A stretch of DNA of 7,818 bases, from assembly GCA_947630435.1 (NCBI GenBank), contig CANRHO010000035.1:1-7818 (forward strand), given 5' to 3'. Both the position numbers and the translations under genes were made by a program. The DNA is from an uncultured Bacilli bacterium (GTDB lineage: Bacteria; Bacillota_I; Bacilli_A; RF39; UBA660). The notes beneath the pieces were generated by a model. That model was not told the DNA's origin and did no database searches. It was given only the letters and a program-made list of their open reading frames with translations. Each line of letters starts with the position of its first letter. Within the stretch, counting starts at the first letter, position 1. Of this stretch, positions 1 to 6,938 are shown piece by piece.

Positions 1-2
1 AG

Positions 3-863
3 GACTTACCAAAAGAAGGAGAAGAAATCGAATTAAGTTTTGAAATAGAGTATGTACAAACTGATAATAAGAAAGTAACTACTAAAGGTGAGGTAGCAAA
101 TAACTGTACAACATTCACAAAAAAAGATACATATCAAGTAGGGGATGTAATAGCATTATGTAATGAAGAAACAAAAGTTAGTGAAGACTTTTATGTAATA
201 AGTGATAATGGTGATAGTGTTACAGCGCTTGCTAAATATAATTTATTAGTAGGAAATATAGCTATTTATAATATGAATTCCGAAGATATAAGTGTGAATA
301 AAATTCCTTCATCTACACCTGGTTATGGCTTGCAGCAGGAAGAAACGATTTCTCCTGATCTTAGTGATATAGAACACCTTGAGTCTTTTAAATTGATTGG
401 TACTTTGGCATTTGCTTTGATAGATGAAAATAACTACTGGGATGAAGGTTCCTCTTCTTGCGAAGGTTTTTGTGGATATTGGTATGATTCTAAAACTCAT
501 CAATATCTAACTAAGTATACGGGGGATCCATTGCATGTATATGATGAAAATTCTAACTTATATTCGTATGTTCAAGATTATCAAAAATATCTAAAAAAAA
601 GTTATCCTAGCGTAAGTGCAAGATTGATTAGATATGAAGAGTTACAAAAGTTTGGTTTTAGTGATGAGCCTGGTCATATATATGATGCAGTTCCTAATGC
701 TCCAGAGTGGATCTTCTCTACTTCTTACTGGACAGAAAACTTACATGCTACTTCTTATATATTAGCAATATCACCACTTAAAACATTTGCTGATGTAACA
801 TTCTATGACGATTGCGGATATGGTCTTCGCCCGGTCATAACAATTAGTAAATCAGAATTATAA
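3..863 (+). CDS. Surface-type protein with C-terminal GLRPV(I)TIS domain (5' end outside window)
   Basis: The frame is open from the first bases of the window, so the gene begins upstream; the ATG at 273 is internal and has no ribosome binding site. About 286 C-terminal residues are visible. The first ~35 (LPKEGEEIELSFEIEYVQ) look like a strand of a beta-sandwich, as in secreted or pilus-like proteins. Then follow a VGDVIAL...FYVISDNGDSVTALAKYNLLVGN segment, a short YGLQ motif, an ARLIRYEEL segment, a W-x-F-STSYW segment and the terminal YGLRPVITISKSEL. From memory, this order recurs in extracellular proteins of uncultured low-GC Gram-positives whose last domain resembles the formylglycine-generating-enzyme/C-type-lectin-like fold (RPV near the C-terminus). 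Two Cys (EGFCGYW region and DDCGYG) could form a disulfide. No C-terminal sorting signal or membrane span follows. Function, ligand and anchoring are unknown. The 273-863 part looks less AT-extreme than the comE genes downstream, which may suggest a different history. Confidence 0.75.
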   Translation, partial: DLPKEGEEIELSFEIEYVQTDNKKVTTKGEVANNCTTFTKKDTYQVGDVIALCNEETKVSEDFYVISDNGDSVTALAKYNLLVGNIAIYNMNSEDISVNKIPSSTPGYGLQQEETISPDLSDIEHLESFKLIGTLAFALIDENNYWDEGSSSCEGFCGYWYDSKTHQYLTKYTGDPLHVYDENSNLYSYVQDYQKYLKKSYPSVSARLIRYEELQKFGFSDEPGHIYDAVPNAPEWIFSTSYWTENLHATSYILAISPLKTFADVTFYDDCGYGLRPVITISKSEL

Positions 864-900
864 AAATATGCAATAAAAAGCATATTTTTTAATTTTTTTT
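862..900 (+). terminator. Rho-independent terminator of the surface-protein gene
   Basis: A 10-bp stem (862-871 AAAAATATGC with 880-889 GCATATTTTT) with an 8-nt A-rich loop is followed by a T-rich tail to 900. It overlaps the stop codon of the upstream gene and separates it from the competence operon. Confidence 0.85.
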
Positions 901-949
901 AGGGGAATTTTAAAACATATGTAGAATTATAAACATGAAAGGAGGAAAA

Positions 950-1636
950 ATGATTTATTTTATTAAAAAATATTGGAAGCAAGTTCTTATACTTTTTTTC
1001 TTTGTTATTTTTTTACTTTTTATTTATTTATCTAATAAATATAATAAGGTAAGTACAACAAGTGTTAAAAAGCAGTCGATTACAAAAGAAGTAAGTATTG
1101 CTAAAAATGATACTACAAAAACGGTTTTCGTTGATGTTAAGGGAGCTGTAAACGCACCTGGTGTTTATGAATTAGAAGATGGTAAACGAATAATTGATGC
1201 CATTAATTTGGCAGGAGGACTATCTGATAATGCTAATACTATTAATTTGAATTTAAGTAAAAAATTAACTGATGAGATGTATATTGTTGTTTATACAAAA
1301 AAGGAAATAGCAGAGTTTAAAAAGAATAGTATTAGTAAAGAAATTACTTGTGCATCAAATGAATGTATTTGTCCTGATAGTAATAATGATGCTTGTATAA
1401 ATAAATCATCATCTTTAGAAAATAAAAGTAATGATGGTTTAAATTCTAAAGTATCTATTAATAACGCTAGTAAAGAAGAACTTATGACGCTTTCTGGTAT
1501 TGGAGAAGCAAAGGCAGACGCTATAATAAGTTATAGACAAGAAAATGGTAGTTTTAAAAGCATAGAAGAAATTAAAAACGTATCAGGAGTTGGCGATTCG
1601 ATATATGAAAAAATAAAAGATTATATTACATTATAA
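950..1636 (+). CDS. comEA: ComEA, membrane-anchored DNA receptor for natural transformation
   Basis: ComEA binds double-stranded DNA outside the membrane and passes it to the ComEC channel. The 228-residue product has a basic N-terminus and one membrane span (~11-27). A SLBB-type domain follows at ~59-117 (VFVDVKGAVNAPGVYEL...AINLAGG), then a linker, then a C-terminal helix-hairpin-helix domain at ~167-228. The two HhH hairpins are LSGIGEAKAD and VSGVGDSIYE, with the usual INNASKEEL lead-in. The start at 950 is chosen because GGAGG (941-945) sits 4 nt before it; an ATG at 935 would place that Shine-Dalgarno inside the gene and has none of its own. Oddity: the linker holds four Cys (134, 139, 141, 149; spacing C-x4-C-x-C-x7-C), unusual for ComEA as I know it. 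The stop overlaps the comEC start. No convincing promoter, ComK box or cin-box was found upstream, so regulation is not visible. Family assignment is firm. Confidence 0.95.
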   Translation: MIYFIKKYWKQVLILFFFVIFLLFIYLSNKYNKVSTTSVKKQSITKEVSIAKNDTTKTVFVDVKGAVNAPGVYELEDGKRIIDAINLAGGLSDNANTINLNLSKKLTDEMYIVVYTKKEIAEFKKNSISKEITCASNECICPDSNNDACINKSSSLENKSNDGLNSKVSINNASKEELMTLSGIGEAKADAIISYRQENGSFKSIEEIKNVSGVGDSIYEKIKDYITL

Positions 1637-3639
1637 TGAGTTATAAAAAAATTATAATATTAATAATATTTTTATTTGCTTTTTTAAAAGTTTTTAATAT
1701 CATTATAAATGATAATAATATATCTTTAGAAAAGGAAAAGAAAATAACAGGAAAAATAACTGGTTTAAAAAAAGACGAGGATAAAACCGTTATTGATGTA
1801 AAGGATAAATATAAGTATAGAATAACCATTTATAATGATTTTGATTATGAATTAGGAGATAATGTTAGTGTAACAGGATTATTTAAAACTCCTAATAATA
1901 ATACCGTTTTTAATCTATTTAATTATAGAAAATACTTACTTACTAAAAATATTAAGATGATATCAAATAACCCTAAAATAACTTTAATATCTAAAAATAA
2001 AAACTTATTATACACTTTAAAAAACAAGATGATAAAACATACTAATAAATATAAAACAAAAGCTTATTTAAAGGCCTTTGTTTTGGCAGATACATCAAAT
2101 ATAGAAAGTTATGTAATGAAAGGATATAGAAACATTGGAATAAGTCATTTATTCGCTATATCTGGGATGCATGTTGTATTGTTTTTAAGTATTATTAATA
2201 AAATGTTTAAGAATTTAAAATTAAAGAAAATCATTATATTTTTATTTTTGCTATTTTTTCTTTTTATAACTGGTTTTACTGAATCGCTTTTAAGATGCAG
2301 CTTGTTTTTAGCATTATCACATATAAATAGAAAATTAAATTTAAATTATAAAGATATCAATGTTTTACTTATGACCGCAAGTATACTATTAATAATTAAT
2401 CCATATTTAATTTATAGTGTGAGTTTTATGTTTTCTATAACAATTACGTTTTTTATATTGTTATCTAAAAAAATATTAAGGAGTAAAAATTATTTTAAAA
2501 ACTTATTAATAATATCAGTAGTTTGTTTTTTATCATCTATTCCTATTTTAGCAAGTAACTTTTTTAAAATTAATATTTTATCTTTTGTGTTTAATTTATT
2601 TTTTGTTCCTTTTGTATCAATTATAATATTTCCTTTAGGTGTAATTACTTTTATGTTTCCTTTTTTGGATTCTCTTTACTTATTGTTTATAAAGTTATTA
2701 GAATATTTAACTATTAATTTAGATAAAATAAAAATATTTACATTTGTTATTTCTAAACCTAGTATAGTAGTTGTTATTTTGTATTATTTATTTTTATATT
2801 TAATGATTATCATTAATAAAAAATATTTAATATTATATTTAGTTATTCTAATATTTAATCTAAATTCAAAAATATTTATTATGAATCCAGAGATAGTTTT
2901 TTTAGATGTTGGTCAAGGGGATAGTACCGTTATGATTTTGCCTCGTGGTAAAGCAATCATCATTGATACGGGAGGCAATGTGTTTAGTAAATCAAAAATA
3001 ATAGAAAACAAAACGATTCCATATTTAAATTCTAGGGGAATAAATAGTATCGAATTTCTTATATTAACTCATGGAGACTATGATCATATGGGTGAAGCTA
3101 TGAATTTAGTAGAGAGTATAAAAATTAAAAACGTTGTTTTAAATAATGATGATTATAACGAAATAGAGACTAAATTAATTAAACTTTTGAATGAAAAAAA
3201 TATCAATTATTACAAAGGTTTAGAAAAATTAAATATTGATAAACATCAATTGAAATTTTTAAATACTAGGATTTATGATAATGAAAATGATAACAGTAAT
3301 GTCATATATTATAATTTTAATAATTATAAATTTTTATTTATGGGTGATGCTGGTATAAAAAAGGAAGAAGATATCTTAAAAAAATATGATTTAAAAGATA
3401 TAGATTTTCTAAAGGTGGGACACCATGGATCTGATACATCATCAGGATTGGAATTTATAAATAGTATTAATCCTAAATATAGTATAATTTCAGTTGGTAA
3501 GAATAATAGATATAATCATCCTAAACAGTCGGTTTTAAATATATTATCTAATTCTAATATATATAGAACGGATTTAGATGGTAGTATTAAAATAAAGGTA
3601 AATAACAACGGATATATAATTAAAACATGTAAACCATAA
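1636..3639 (+). CDS. comEC: ComEC/Rec2, DNA-uptake channel with metallo-beta-lactamase domain
   Basis: ComEC is the polytopic membrane channel that imports one strand of bound DNA in competent cells. Of 667 residues, a first membrane span (~6-23) is followed by an OB-fold-like external loop (~30-120). The Competence domain (~140-410) has many spans and the hallmark HLFAISGMHV at 171-180. The C-terminal metallo-beta-lactamase domain (~418-667) has VGQGDS (425-430), IIDTGG (442-447), the metal motif THGDYDH (478-484), MGDAG (569-573), GHHGS (595-599) and a final NxYNHP (624-629). All expected metal-binding residues seem present, consistent with the proposed nuclease role. The ATG overlaps the comEA stop by one base (TAATG), implying translational coupling, and no Shine-Dalgarno precedes it closely. 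comEB is missing between the two genes. Length is near the shorter end of the family. Only three Cys exist, none in the external loop, so the loop disulfide described in B. subtilis cannot form here. Confidence 0.96.
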   Translation: MSYKKIIILIIFLFAFLKVFNIIINDNNISLEKEKKITGKITGLKKDEDKTVIDVKDKYKYRITIYNDFDYELGDNVSVTGLFKTPNNNTVFNLFNYRKYLLTKNIKMISNNPKITLISKNKNLLYTLKNKMIKHTNKYKTKAYLKAFVLADTSNIESYVMKGYRNIGISHLFAISGMHVVLFLSIINKMFKNLKLKKIIIFLFLLFFLFITGFTESLLRCSLFLALSHINRKLNLNYKDINVLLMTASILLIINPYLIYSVSFMFSITITFFILLSKKILRSKNYFKNLLIISVVCFLSSIPILASNFFKINILSFVFNLFFVPFVSIIIFPLGVITFMFPFLDSLYLLFIKLLEYLTINLDKIKIFTFVISKPSIVVVILYYLFLYLMIIINKKYLILYLVILIFNLNSKIFIMNPEIVFLDVGQGDSTVMILPRGKAIIIDTGGNVFSKSKIIENKTIPYLNSRGINSIEFLILTHGDYDHMGEAMNLVESIKIKNVVLNNDDYNEIETKLIKLLNEKNINYYKGLEKLNIDKHQLKFLNTRIYDNENDNSNVIYYNFNNYKFLFMGDAGIKKEEDILKKYDLKDIDFLKVGHHGSDTSSGLEFINSINPKYSIISVGKNNRYNHPKQSVLNILSNSNIYRTDLDGSIKIKVNNNGYIIKTCKP

Positions 3640-3963
3640 AATAAATTATTTATATATTTATTATAATATTATCACACCATAAAAATATAAAAAATTTGCG
3701 TGTATAATTTTCTAAAAACGTACATATTAAAAGTAGTGCATAATAATTAATAATAAAAAGCTTAAAAATATTATTATATAAGTTATGCAAAGATATCTAA
3801 TACAATAAGTTTTGATATGAAGTTAGGTATTAAACTTATATTTAGGTAAATATGGTTAACAAATACTTTTGTAAACCATATATTATTGTAGAACGCTGAT
3901 GCATGATAAAGCGTTTTTAGATAGATTGAGAAACTAAAAAAGAAACATTTAGTTTCTCTTTTT
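3640..3963. other. Gene-free, hairpin-rich intergenic region between convergent comEC and lexA; possible small RNA
   Basis: No credible coding frame lies here. Four potential hairpins follow each other on the + strand: an interrupted one (GCATAA 3738-3743 with 3783-3788, and AATAATA 3749-3755 with 3769-3775); 3805-3812 with 3832-3839; a 13-of-14-bp stem at 3850-3863/3868-3881 with a 4-nt loop; and AACGCT 3892-3897 with AGCGTT 3912-3917 followed by T's. A good + strand terminator closes the series at 3928-3965. There is a TATAAT at 3703-3708 but no good -35. Either this is the untranslated tail of comEC with several weak terminators, or a small RNA made from about 3715. It matches no RNA family I can recognise. 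Confidence 0.3.
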
Positions 3964-3965
3964 TT
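3928..3965 (+). terminator. Terminator between comEC side and lexA, probably working both ways
   Basis: On the + strand a perfect 11-bp stem (GAGAAACTAAA 3928-3938 with 3948-3958) with a 9-nt loop is followed by seven T's (3959-3965). Read on the minus strand just after the lexA stop, the same bases can fold differently: AGAAAC (3957-3952) pairs with GTTTCT (3946-3941), followed by five more T's. The second is only 6 bp and weaker, but is the best visible end for lexA mRNA. Confidence 0.7.
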
Positions 3966-4575
3966 AGAACTTTCTATATAGCCCAATTGCTTTTCCTAAA
4001 ATTGTACAATTAGAAAGTATAATTGGCTTCATAGTATCGTTTTCAGGCTGCAATCTTATATGTGTAGCTTCTTTATAAAACGTTTTTAAAGTAACCTCGT
4101 TATCCATTGTCATTGCTACTACTATATCACCATTTCTAGCTACGTTTTGCCTTTGTACAATAACTATATCACCGTCATATATGCCCTTATTAATCATACT
4201 TTCACCACTTACTTTTAAAGTAAATACTTCTTCTTTACTAGGTATTAAGTATGCTGGTAAACTAAAGAATTCATCCGGAGTTTCTATTGCCTCTATCGGA
4301 GAACCAGCTGTTATTTTTCCGAGTAATGGTACTTCTACAACATCTTCGTTTAAGTATTCATTATTTCCAATGATTTCCAATGATCTGTATTTGGAGTTTG
4401 TCTTTTTAATATATCCTTTAGATTCTAAAGCGGTTATGTGTGATTGAATCGTAGCAGGTGAGTTAAGACCTAGGGCTTTTCCAATTTCTCTTACGGCAGG
4501 TGGATAACCATGATTTGCTACGTAACTTTTTATGTAGTCTAATACATCTTTTTGTCTATTTGTAAGTTTTTCCAT
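3964..4575 (-). CDS. lexA: LexA, SOS transcriptional repressor
   Basis: LexA represses DNA-damage genes until RecA filaments trigger its self-cleavage. At 203 residues it has the normal length. The N-terminal winged helix-turn-helix (~1-66) contains YPPAVREIGKALGL and the recognition-helix region SPATIQSHI...LESKGYI. The C-terminal peptidase S24 domain has the cleavage bond Ala90-Gly91 (KITAGSP), catalytic Ser126 (SGESM) and Lys164 (VTLKTF), so it should be cleavable. The start is set by GGGAGG (plus-strand 4580-4585), 4 nt from the ATG. It is transcribed away from the small membrane-protein gene and tkt, as in Bacillus, and its promoter carries a LexA-box-like site, indicating autorepression. 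It converges with comEC. Nothing looks broken. Confidence 0.98.
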   Translation of the reverse strand: MEKLTNRQKDVLDYIKSYVANHGYPPAVREIGKALGLNSPATIQSHITALESKGYIKKTNSKYRSLEIIGNNEYLNEDVVEVPLLGKITAGSPIEAIETPDEFFSLPAYLIPSKEEVFTLKVSGESMINKGIYDGDIVIVQRQNVARNGDIVVAMTMDNEVTLKTFYKEATHIRLQPENDTMKPIILSNCTILGKAIGLYRKF

Positions 4576-4601
4576 AATTCCTCCCTTTTAATTATACTTA
4601 T

Positions 4602-4630
4602 ATAATAACACACTTACTTTACATTGTCAA
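4602..4630 (-). promoter_or_regulatory. lexA promoter (sigma-A type)
   Basis: On the minus strand a perfect -35 TTGACA (plus 4630-4625) and a -10 TATTAT (plus 4607-4602) are separated by 17 bp. The first bases of the -35 lie inside a LexA-box-like site. Confidence 0.85.
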
Positions 4631-4641
4631 ACATTTGTTCA
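4628..4641. promoter_or_regulatory. LexA box 1 (autoregulatory site at lexA -35)
   Basis: CAAAC-ATTT-GTTCA has the layout of the Gram-positive LexA site CGAAC-N4-GTTCG, with one mismatch per half. It overlaps the lexA -35 (4625-4630), so bound LexA would block its own promoter. Its centre is 29 bp from that of box 2. Confidence 0.75.
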
Positions 4642-4650
4642 CTTTTAATA

Positions 4651-4679
4651 TTGACACAAACAAACGTTCGTGATAAAAT
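4651..4679 (+). promoter_or_regulatory. Strong SOS promoter of the small membrane-protein gene
   Basis: TTGACA (4651-4656), 17 bp, then TAAAAT (4674-4679), with a TG at 4671-4672 that makes an extended -10. This is close to a consensus sigma-A promoter. Its spacer contains LexA box 2, so it should be tightly shut until LexA is cleaved. It can also read on into tkt, as no terminator is seen at 4856-4923. Confidence 0.85.
4657..4670. promoter_or_regulatory. LexA box 2 (operator in the promoter spacer)
   Basis: CAAAC-AAAC-GTTCG matches CGAAC-N4-GTTCG with one mismatch. It fills the gap between the -35 and -10 of the rightward promoter. Confidence 0.85.
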
Positions 4680-4711
4680 TTAATTGTAAATAAATAAAAG
4701 GAGTGGTTAAT

Positions 4712-4855
4712 ATGAAGTTATTAAAAGATTATAAGGGAGTAGCATTAATATATTTAGTTATTACGTTGGTAAATATAATTTGGGTAGTTAATTATGAAAA
4801 ACCACAAGATTTAAAGCAAGTTAATAAAGAAAGAAACATTGTATTTAATGCTTAA
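4712..4855 (+). CDS. 47-residue single-span membrane protein, likely SOS division inhibitor (YneA/SosA position)
   Basis: This short frame has a good ribosome binding site (AAGGAG 4698-4703, 8 nt before ATG) and a strong LexA-controlled promoter. The product has a short basic N-terminus (MKLLKDYK), one hydrophobic span at ~9-28 (starting GVALIYLVITLV) and a polar tail of 19 residues ending NIVFNA. A LysM domain, as in YneA, is absent. Divergent from lexA and upstream of tkt, it occupies the place of yneA in B. subtilis and sosA in S. aureus, membrane peptides that stop septation during SOS. By position, control and topology I infer the same role. No sequence similarity to those proteins can be claimed from reading alone. 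The tail should face outside by the positive-inside rule. If real, it is unusually small (SosA is about 77 residues, YneA about 105). Confidence 0.75.
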   Translation: MKLLKDYKGVALIYLVITLVNIIWVVNYEKPQDLKQVNKERNIVFNA

Positions 4856-4865
4856 AATAATACCA

Positions 4866-4894
4866 TTGATAAATAACCTTTTTTGACTTATAAT
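4866..4894 (+). promoter_or_regulatory. tkt promoter
   Basis: TTGATA (4866-4871), 17 bp, TATAAT (4889-4894), with a predicted start near 4901. A 7-bp inverted repeat (CTTATAA 4887-4893 / TTATAAG 4899-4905) covers the -10 and the start point. It could be an operator, but in such AT-rich DNA it may be chance. Confidence 0.75.
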
Positions 4895-4923
4895 TATTTT
4901 ATAAGATAGAAAGGGTAATTTTT

Positions 4924-6879
4924 ATGGATGATCAAAGAATAATTAGTGCAATTAAAGCTTTATCAATAGCAGAAATTTCAAAAGCAAGAAGTGGGCACCC
5001 TGGAATAGCATTAGGGGCTGCTCCAATTTTATATACTTTATATAGTAAGCATATGAATATCGATGTAACTGATGATGAATGGATAAATAAAGATAGATTT
5101 GTTATGTCAGCAGGTCACGGTTCGGCACTTTTATATGCTACTCTTTACATGTCGGGATTTAATATAACAATTAAGGATTTAAAAAACTTTAGACAACTTG
5201 GTTCAATTACTCCTGGTCATCCAGAGGTAGGTGTAACACCAGGGGTCGATTGTTCTACTGGGCCATTAGGACAAGGTATTGCAACGGGCGTTGGTATGGC
5301 TGCCGCAGAAAAATATTTAAAAGAAAAATTTAATGGACTTTTTGATTATAAAGTATTTGTTTTATGCGGAGAAGGAGACTTAATGGAAGGAATAAGTTAT
5401 GAGGCTTGTTCGCTTGCTGGGACTTTAAAGTTAGGTAATTTAATCGTATTATATGATTGTAATAACGTTACTTTAGATGCGGATGCGAAAAAAACTTTTA
5501 ACGAAGACGTATTAAAAAGATTTGATGCTATGGGATGGCATACAGATTTAGTTGCAGATGGTAATAATCCTATTTTAATAGATATGGCAATATCAAAAGC
5601 AAAAAGAATAACTGATAGACCTTCTTTTATACAAATAAAGACAATAATAGGTAAGGATTCTCTTTTGCAAGGTACTAATAAAGTTCATGGGTCAGTTCTT
5701 ACGAAAGAAGACATAAGACAATTAAAAGAAAAATTAAAGTTAGATAATGATCTGTTTTCTAATATAAGTGATTTAAGAAATAAAATGGCTAATTTCATCA
5801 GAATAAGAGTCACCCATGATAAGAAAAAATGGGATACGAAATATAATGCCTATATTAATTCTTGTGATGATGATACAAAAAGATTTTTGGAATCATTAAA
5901 AAAAGATAAAAGATACGATATAACCAGGTTATTTAATAATATAATTTTTGATGATGATGAGTTAAGAAACATAAATGGAAAAGTAATGAATGAAATAGCT
6001 AACAACTATCCGGCGTTTTTAGGTGGTAGTGCGGATGTTTCATCATCAACTAAAACGTATTTAAATAACTTTGGTGATTTTTCAAATGATAATTATGCTG
6101 GGAAAAATTTTTGGTTTGGTATAAGAGAACATGCTATGGGAGCGTTTATAAATGGTATGGCACTCTCAGGGTTAAGACCTTTTGCGTCAACTTTTTTAGC
6201 GTTTTCTGATTATTTAAAACCTGCTATTAGAATGGCAAGTTTAATGAATTTACCATCGACTTTTGTATTCACCCATGATTCGGTTATGATTGGGGAGGAT
6301 GGGCCAACGCATCAACCAGTAGAAGAGCTTGCGATGTTAAGAAGTATACCTAACCATTATGTTTATAGACCATGTGATGCTAATGAAGTAATAGGTTCAT
6401 GGCAATGCATATTAAATAATGATAAACCATCATCAATAGTACTATCAAGAAGCAAAATTAAAAACTTAGATGTAACTGATCCTTTAAGCGTAAAAAAAGG
6501 AGCTTATATAATAAGAAAGGAAAAGAAAAAATTATTTGGAATCATAATAGCAACGGGAACGGAAGTGTCTCTTGCTCTTGATATAGCAGAAAAGTTATCT
6601 AAAAAAGGTATGGAAATAAGAGTGGTTTCAATGCCTTGTACTAGGCTTTTTGAAGAGCAGTCAAAATCATATCAAGAAGAAGTTTTACCAATTGGTTATA
6701 AAACTTTTGTAATTGAAAGAGCTTCTAAATTTGGATGGCATAAATATGTTTATAATGATAAATACATAATGGGAATAGATGAATTTGGTTATTCTGGTAA
6801 ACCAGACGATGTTTTGGAAAAACTAAAGCTTAATGATGATGCTATTTATAAAAAAATCGAGAAATTATTACTTAAGTAA
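4924..6879 (+). CDS. tkt: Transketolase
   Basis: Transketolase moves two-carbon units between sugar phosphates in the non-oxidative pentose phosphate pathway, using thiamine diphosphate and a divalent metal. At 651 residues it is full length. Landmarks in order: SGHPGIALG (23-31), GHGSALLYATL (64-74), PGHPE (97-101), GPLGQG (113-118), the cofactor motif GEGDLMEG (149-156) with N180 about 28 residues on, HGS (255-257), phosphate-binding R348 before GGSAD (367-371), the catalytic IREHAMG (400-406), THDSVMIGEDGPTHQP (450-465), LSRS (507-510) and the C-terminal domain from IATGTEVSL (542-550). Oddity: the metal-binding Asp of the usual GDG is Glu150 (codon GAA). AAAGGG (4910-4915) lies 8 nt before the ATG. 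It has its own promoter but may also receive SOS read-through. Other catalytic residues are intact. Confidence 0.97.
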   Translation: MDDQRIISAIKALSIAEISKARSGHPGIALGAAPILYTLYSKHMNIDVTDDEWINKDRFVMSAGHGSALLYATLYMSGFNITIKDLKNFRQLGSITPGHPEVGVTPGVDCSTGPLGQGIATGVGMAAAEKYLKEKFNGLFDYKVFVLCGEGDLMEGISYEACSLAGTLKLGNLIVLYDCNNVTLDADAKKTFNEDVLKRFDAMGWHTDLVADGNNPILIDMAISKAKRITDRPSFIQIKTIIGKDSLLQGTNKVHGSVLTKEDIRQLKEKLKLDNDLFSNISDLRNKMANFIRIRVTHDKKKWDTKYNAYINSCDDDTKRFLESLKKDKRYDITRLFNNIIFDDDELRNINGKVMNEIANNYPAFLGGSADVSSSTKTYLNNFGDFSNDNYAGKNFWFGIREHAMGAFINGMALSGLRPFASTFLAFSDYLKPAIRMASLMNLPSTFVFTHDSVMIGEDGPTHQPVEELAMLRSIPNHYVYRPCDANEVIGSWQCILNNDKPSSIVLSRSKIKNLDVTDPLSVKKGAYIIRKEKKKLFGIIIATGTEVSLALDIAEKLSKKGMEIRVVSMPCTRLFEEQSKSYQEEVLPIGYKTFVIERASKFGWHKYVYNDKYIMGIDEFGYSGKPDDVLEKLKLNDDAIYKKIEKLLLK

Positions 6880-6883
6880 TATA

Positions 6884-6914
6884 TTCGACATCTTTTTTAT
6901 AGAATTTCTATTAT
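6884..6914 (+). promoter_or_regulatory. Candidate Spo0A-activated promoter of sirA
   Basis: TTCGACA (6884-6890) is the exact reverse complement of the 0A-box consensus TGTCGAA. It overlaps a -35-like TCGACA (6885-6890; 5 of 6 to TTGACA). A -10 TATTAT (6909-6914) follows after 18 bp, predicting a start near 6921. A 0A box overlapping the -35 is the layout of promoters that Spo0A~P activates with sigma-A, and B. subtilis sirA is known to be a direct Spo0A target. Whether this organism has Spo0A cannot be seen here. Confidence 0.55.
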
Positions 6915-6931
6915 TCTATAAAAGAGGTGTT
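6887..6931 (+). promoter_or_regulatory. 19-bp RNA hairpin burying the sirA Shine-Dalgarno
   Basis: Bases 6887-6905 pair with 6913-6931 without a gap: 16 Watson-Crick and 3 G-U pairs (6887, 6891 and 6894), with a 7-nt loop (6906-6912). The right arm includes the whole sirA ribosome binding site (AGAGGTG, 6923-6929). In read-through mRNA from tkt the site would be closed. RNA begun near 6921 lacks the left arm. A short T run (6930-6934) means it could also be a weak tkt terminator. Confidence 0.75.
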
Positions 6932-6938
6932 TTTAATT

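Noticed and set aside
600..863. Possible variable region of a diversity-generating retroelement in the RPV-ending domain
   Set aside because: No second near-copy (template) with adenine-specific changes and no reverse transcriptase gene is in the window.
901..949. Cin-box-like TAGAATTA or ComK site upstream of comEA
   Set aside because: The match to TACGAATA is poor and no paired AAAA-N5-TTTT motifs are present; at this AT content it is likely chance.
3852..3899. Tiny plus-strand frame starting MVNKYF in the comEC-lexA gap
   Set aside because: It is only 15 codons, without a convincing ribosome binding site, and overlaps a strong hairpin.
3783..3986. Minus-strand open frame of 67 codons overlapping the lexA 3' end
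   Set aside because: It has no ribosome binding site, overlaps a terminator hairpin and reads like translated AT-rich spacer.
4181..4447. Plus-strand open frame of 88 codons inside lexA
   Set aside because: It is antisense to the conserved LexA peptidase domain, with no Shine-Dalgarno and no recognisable product.
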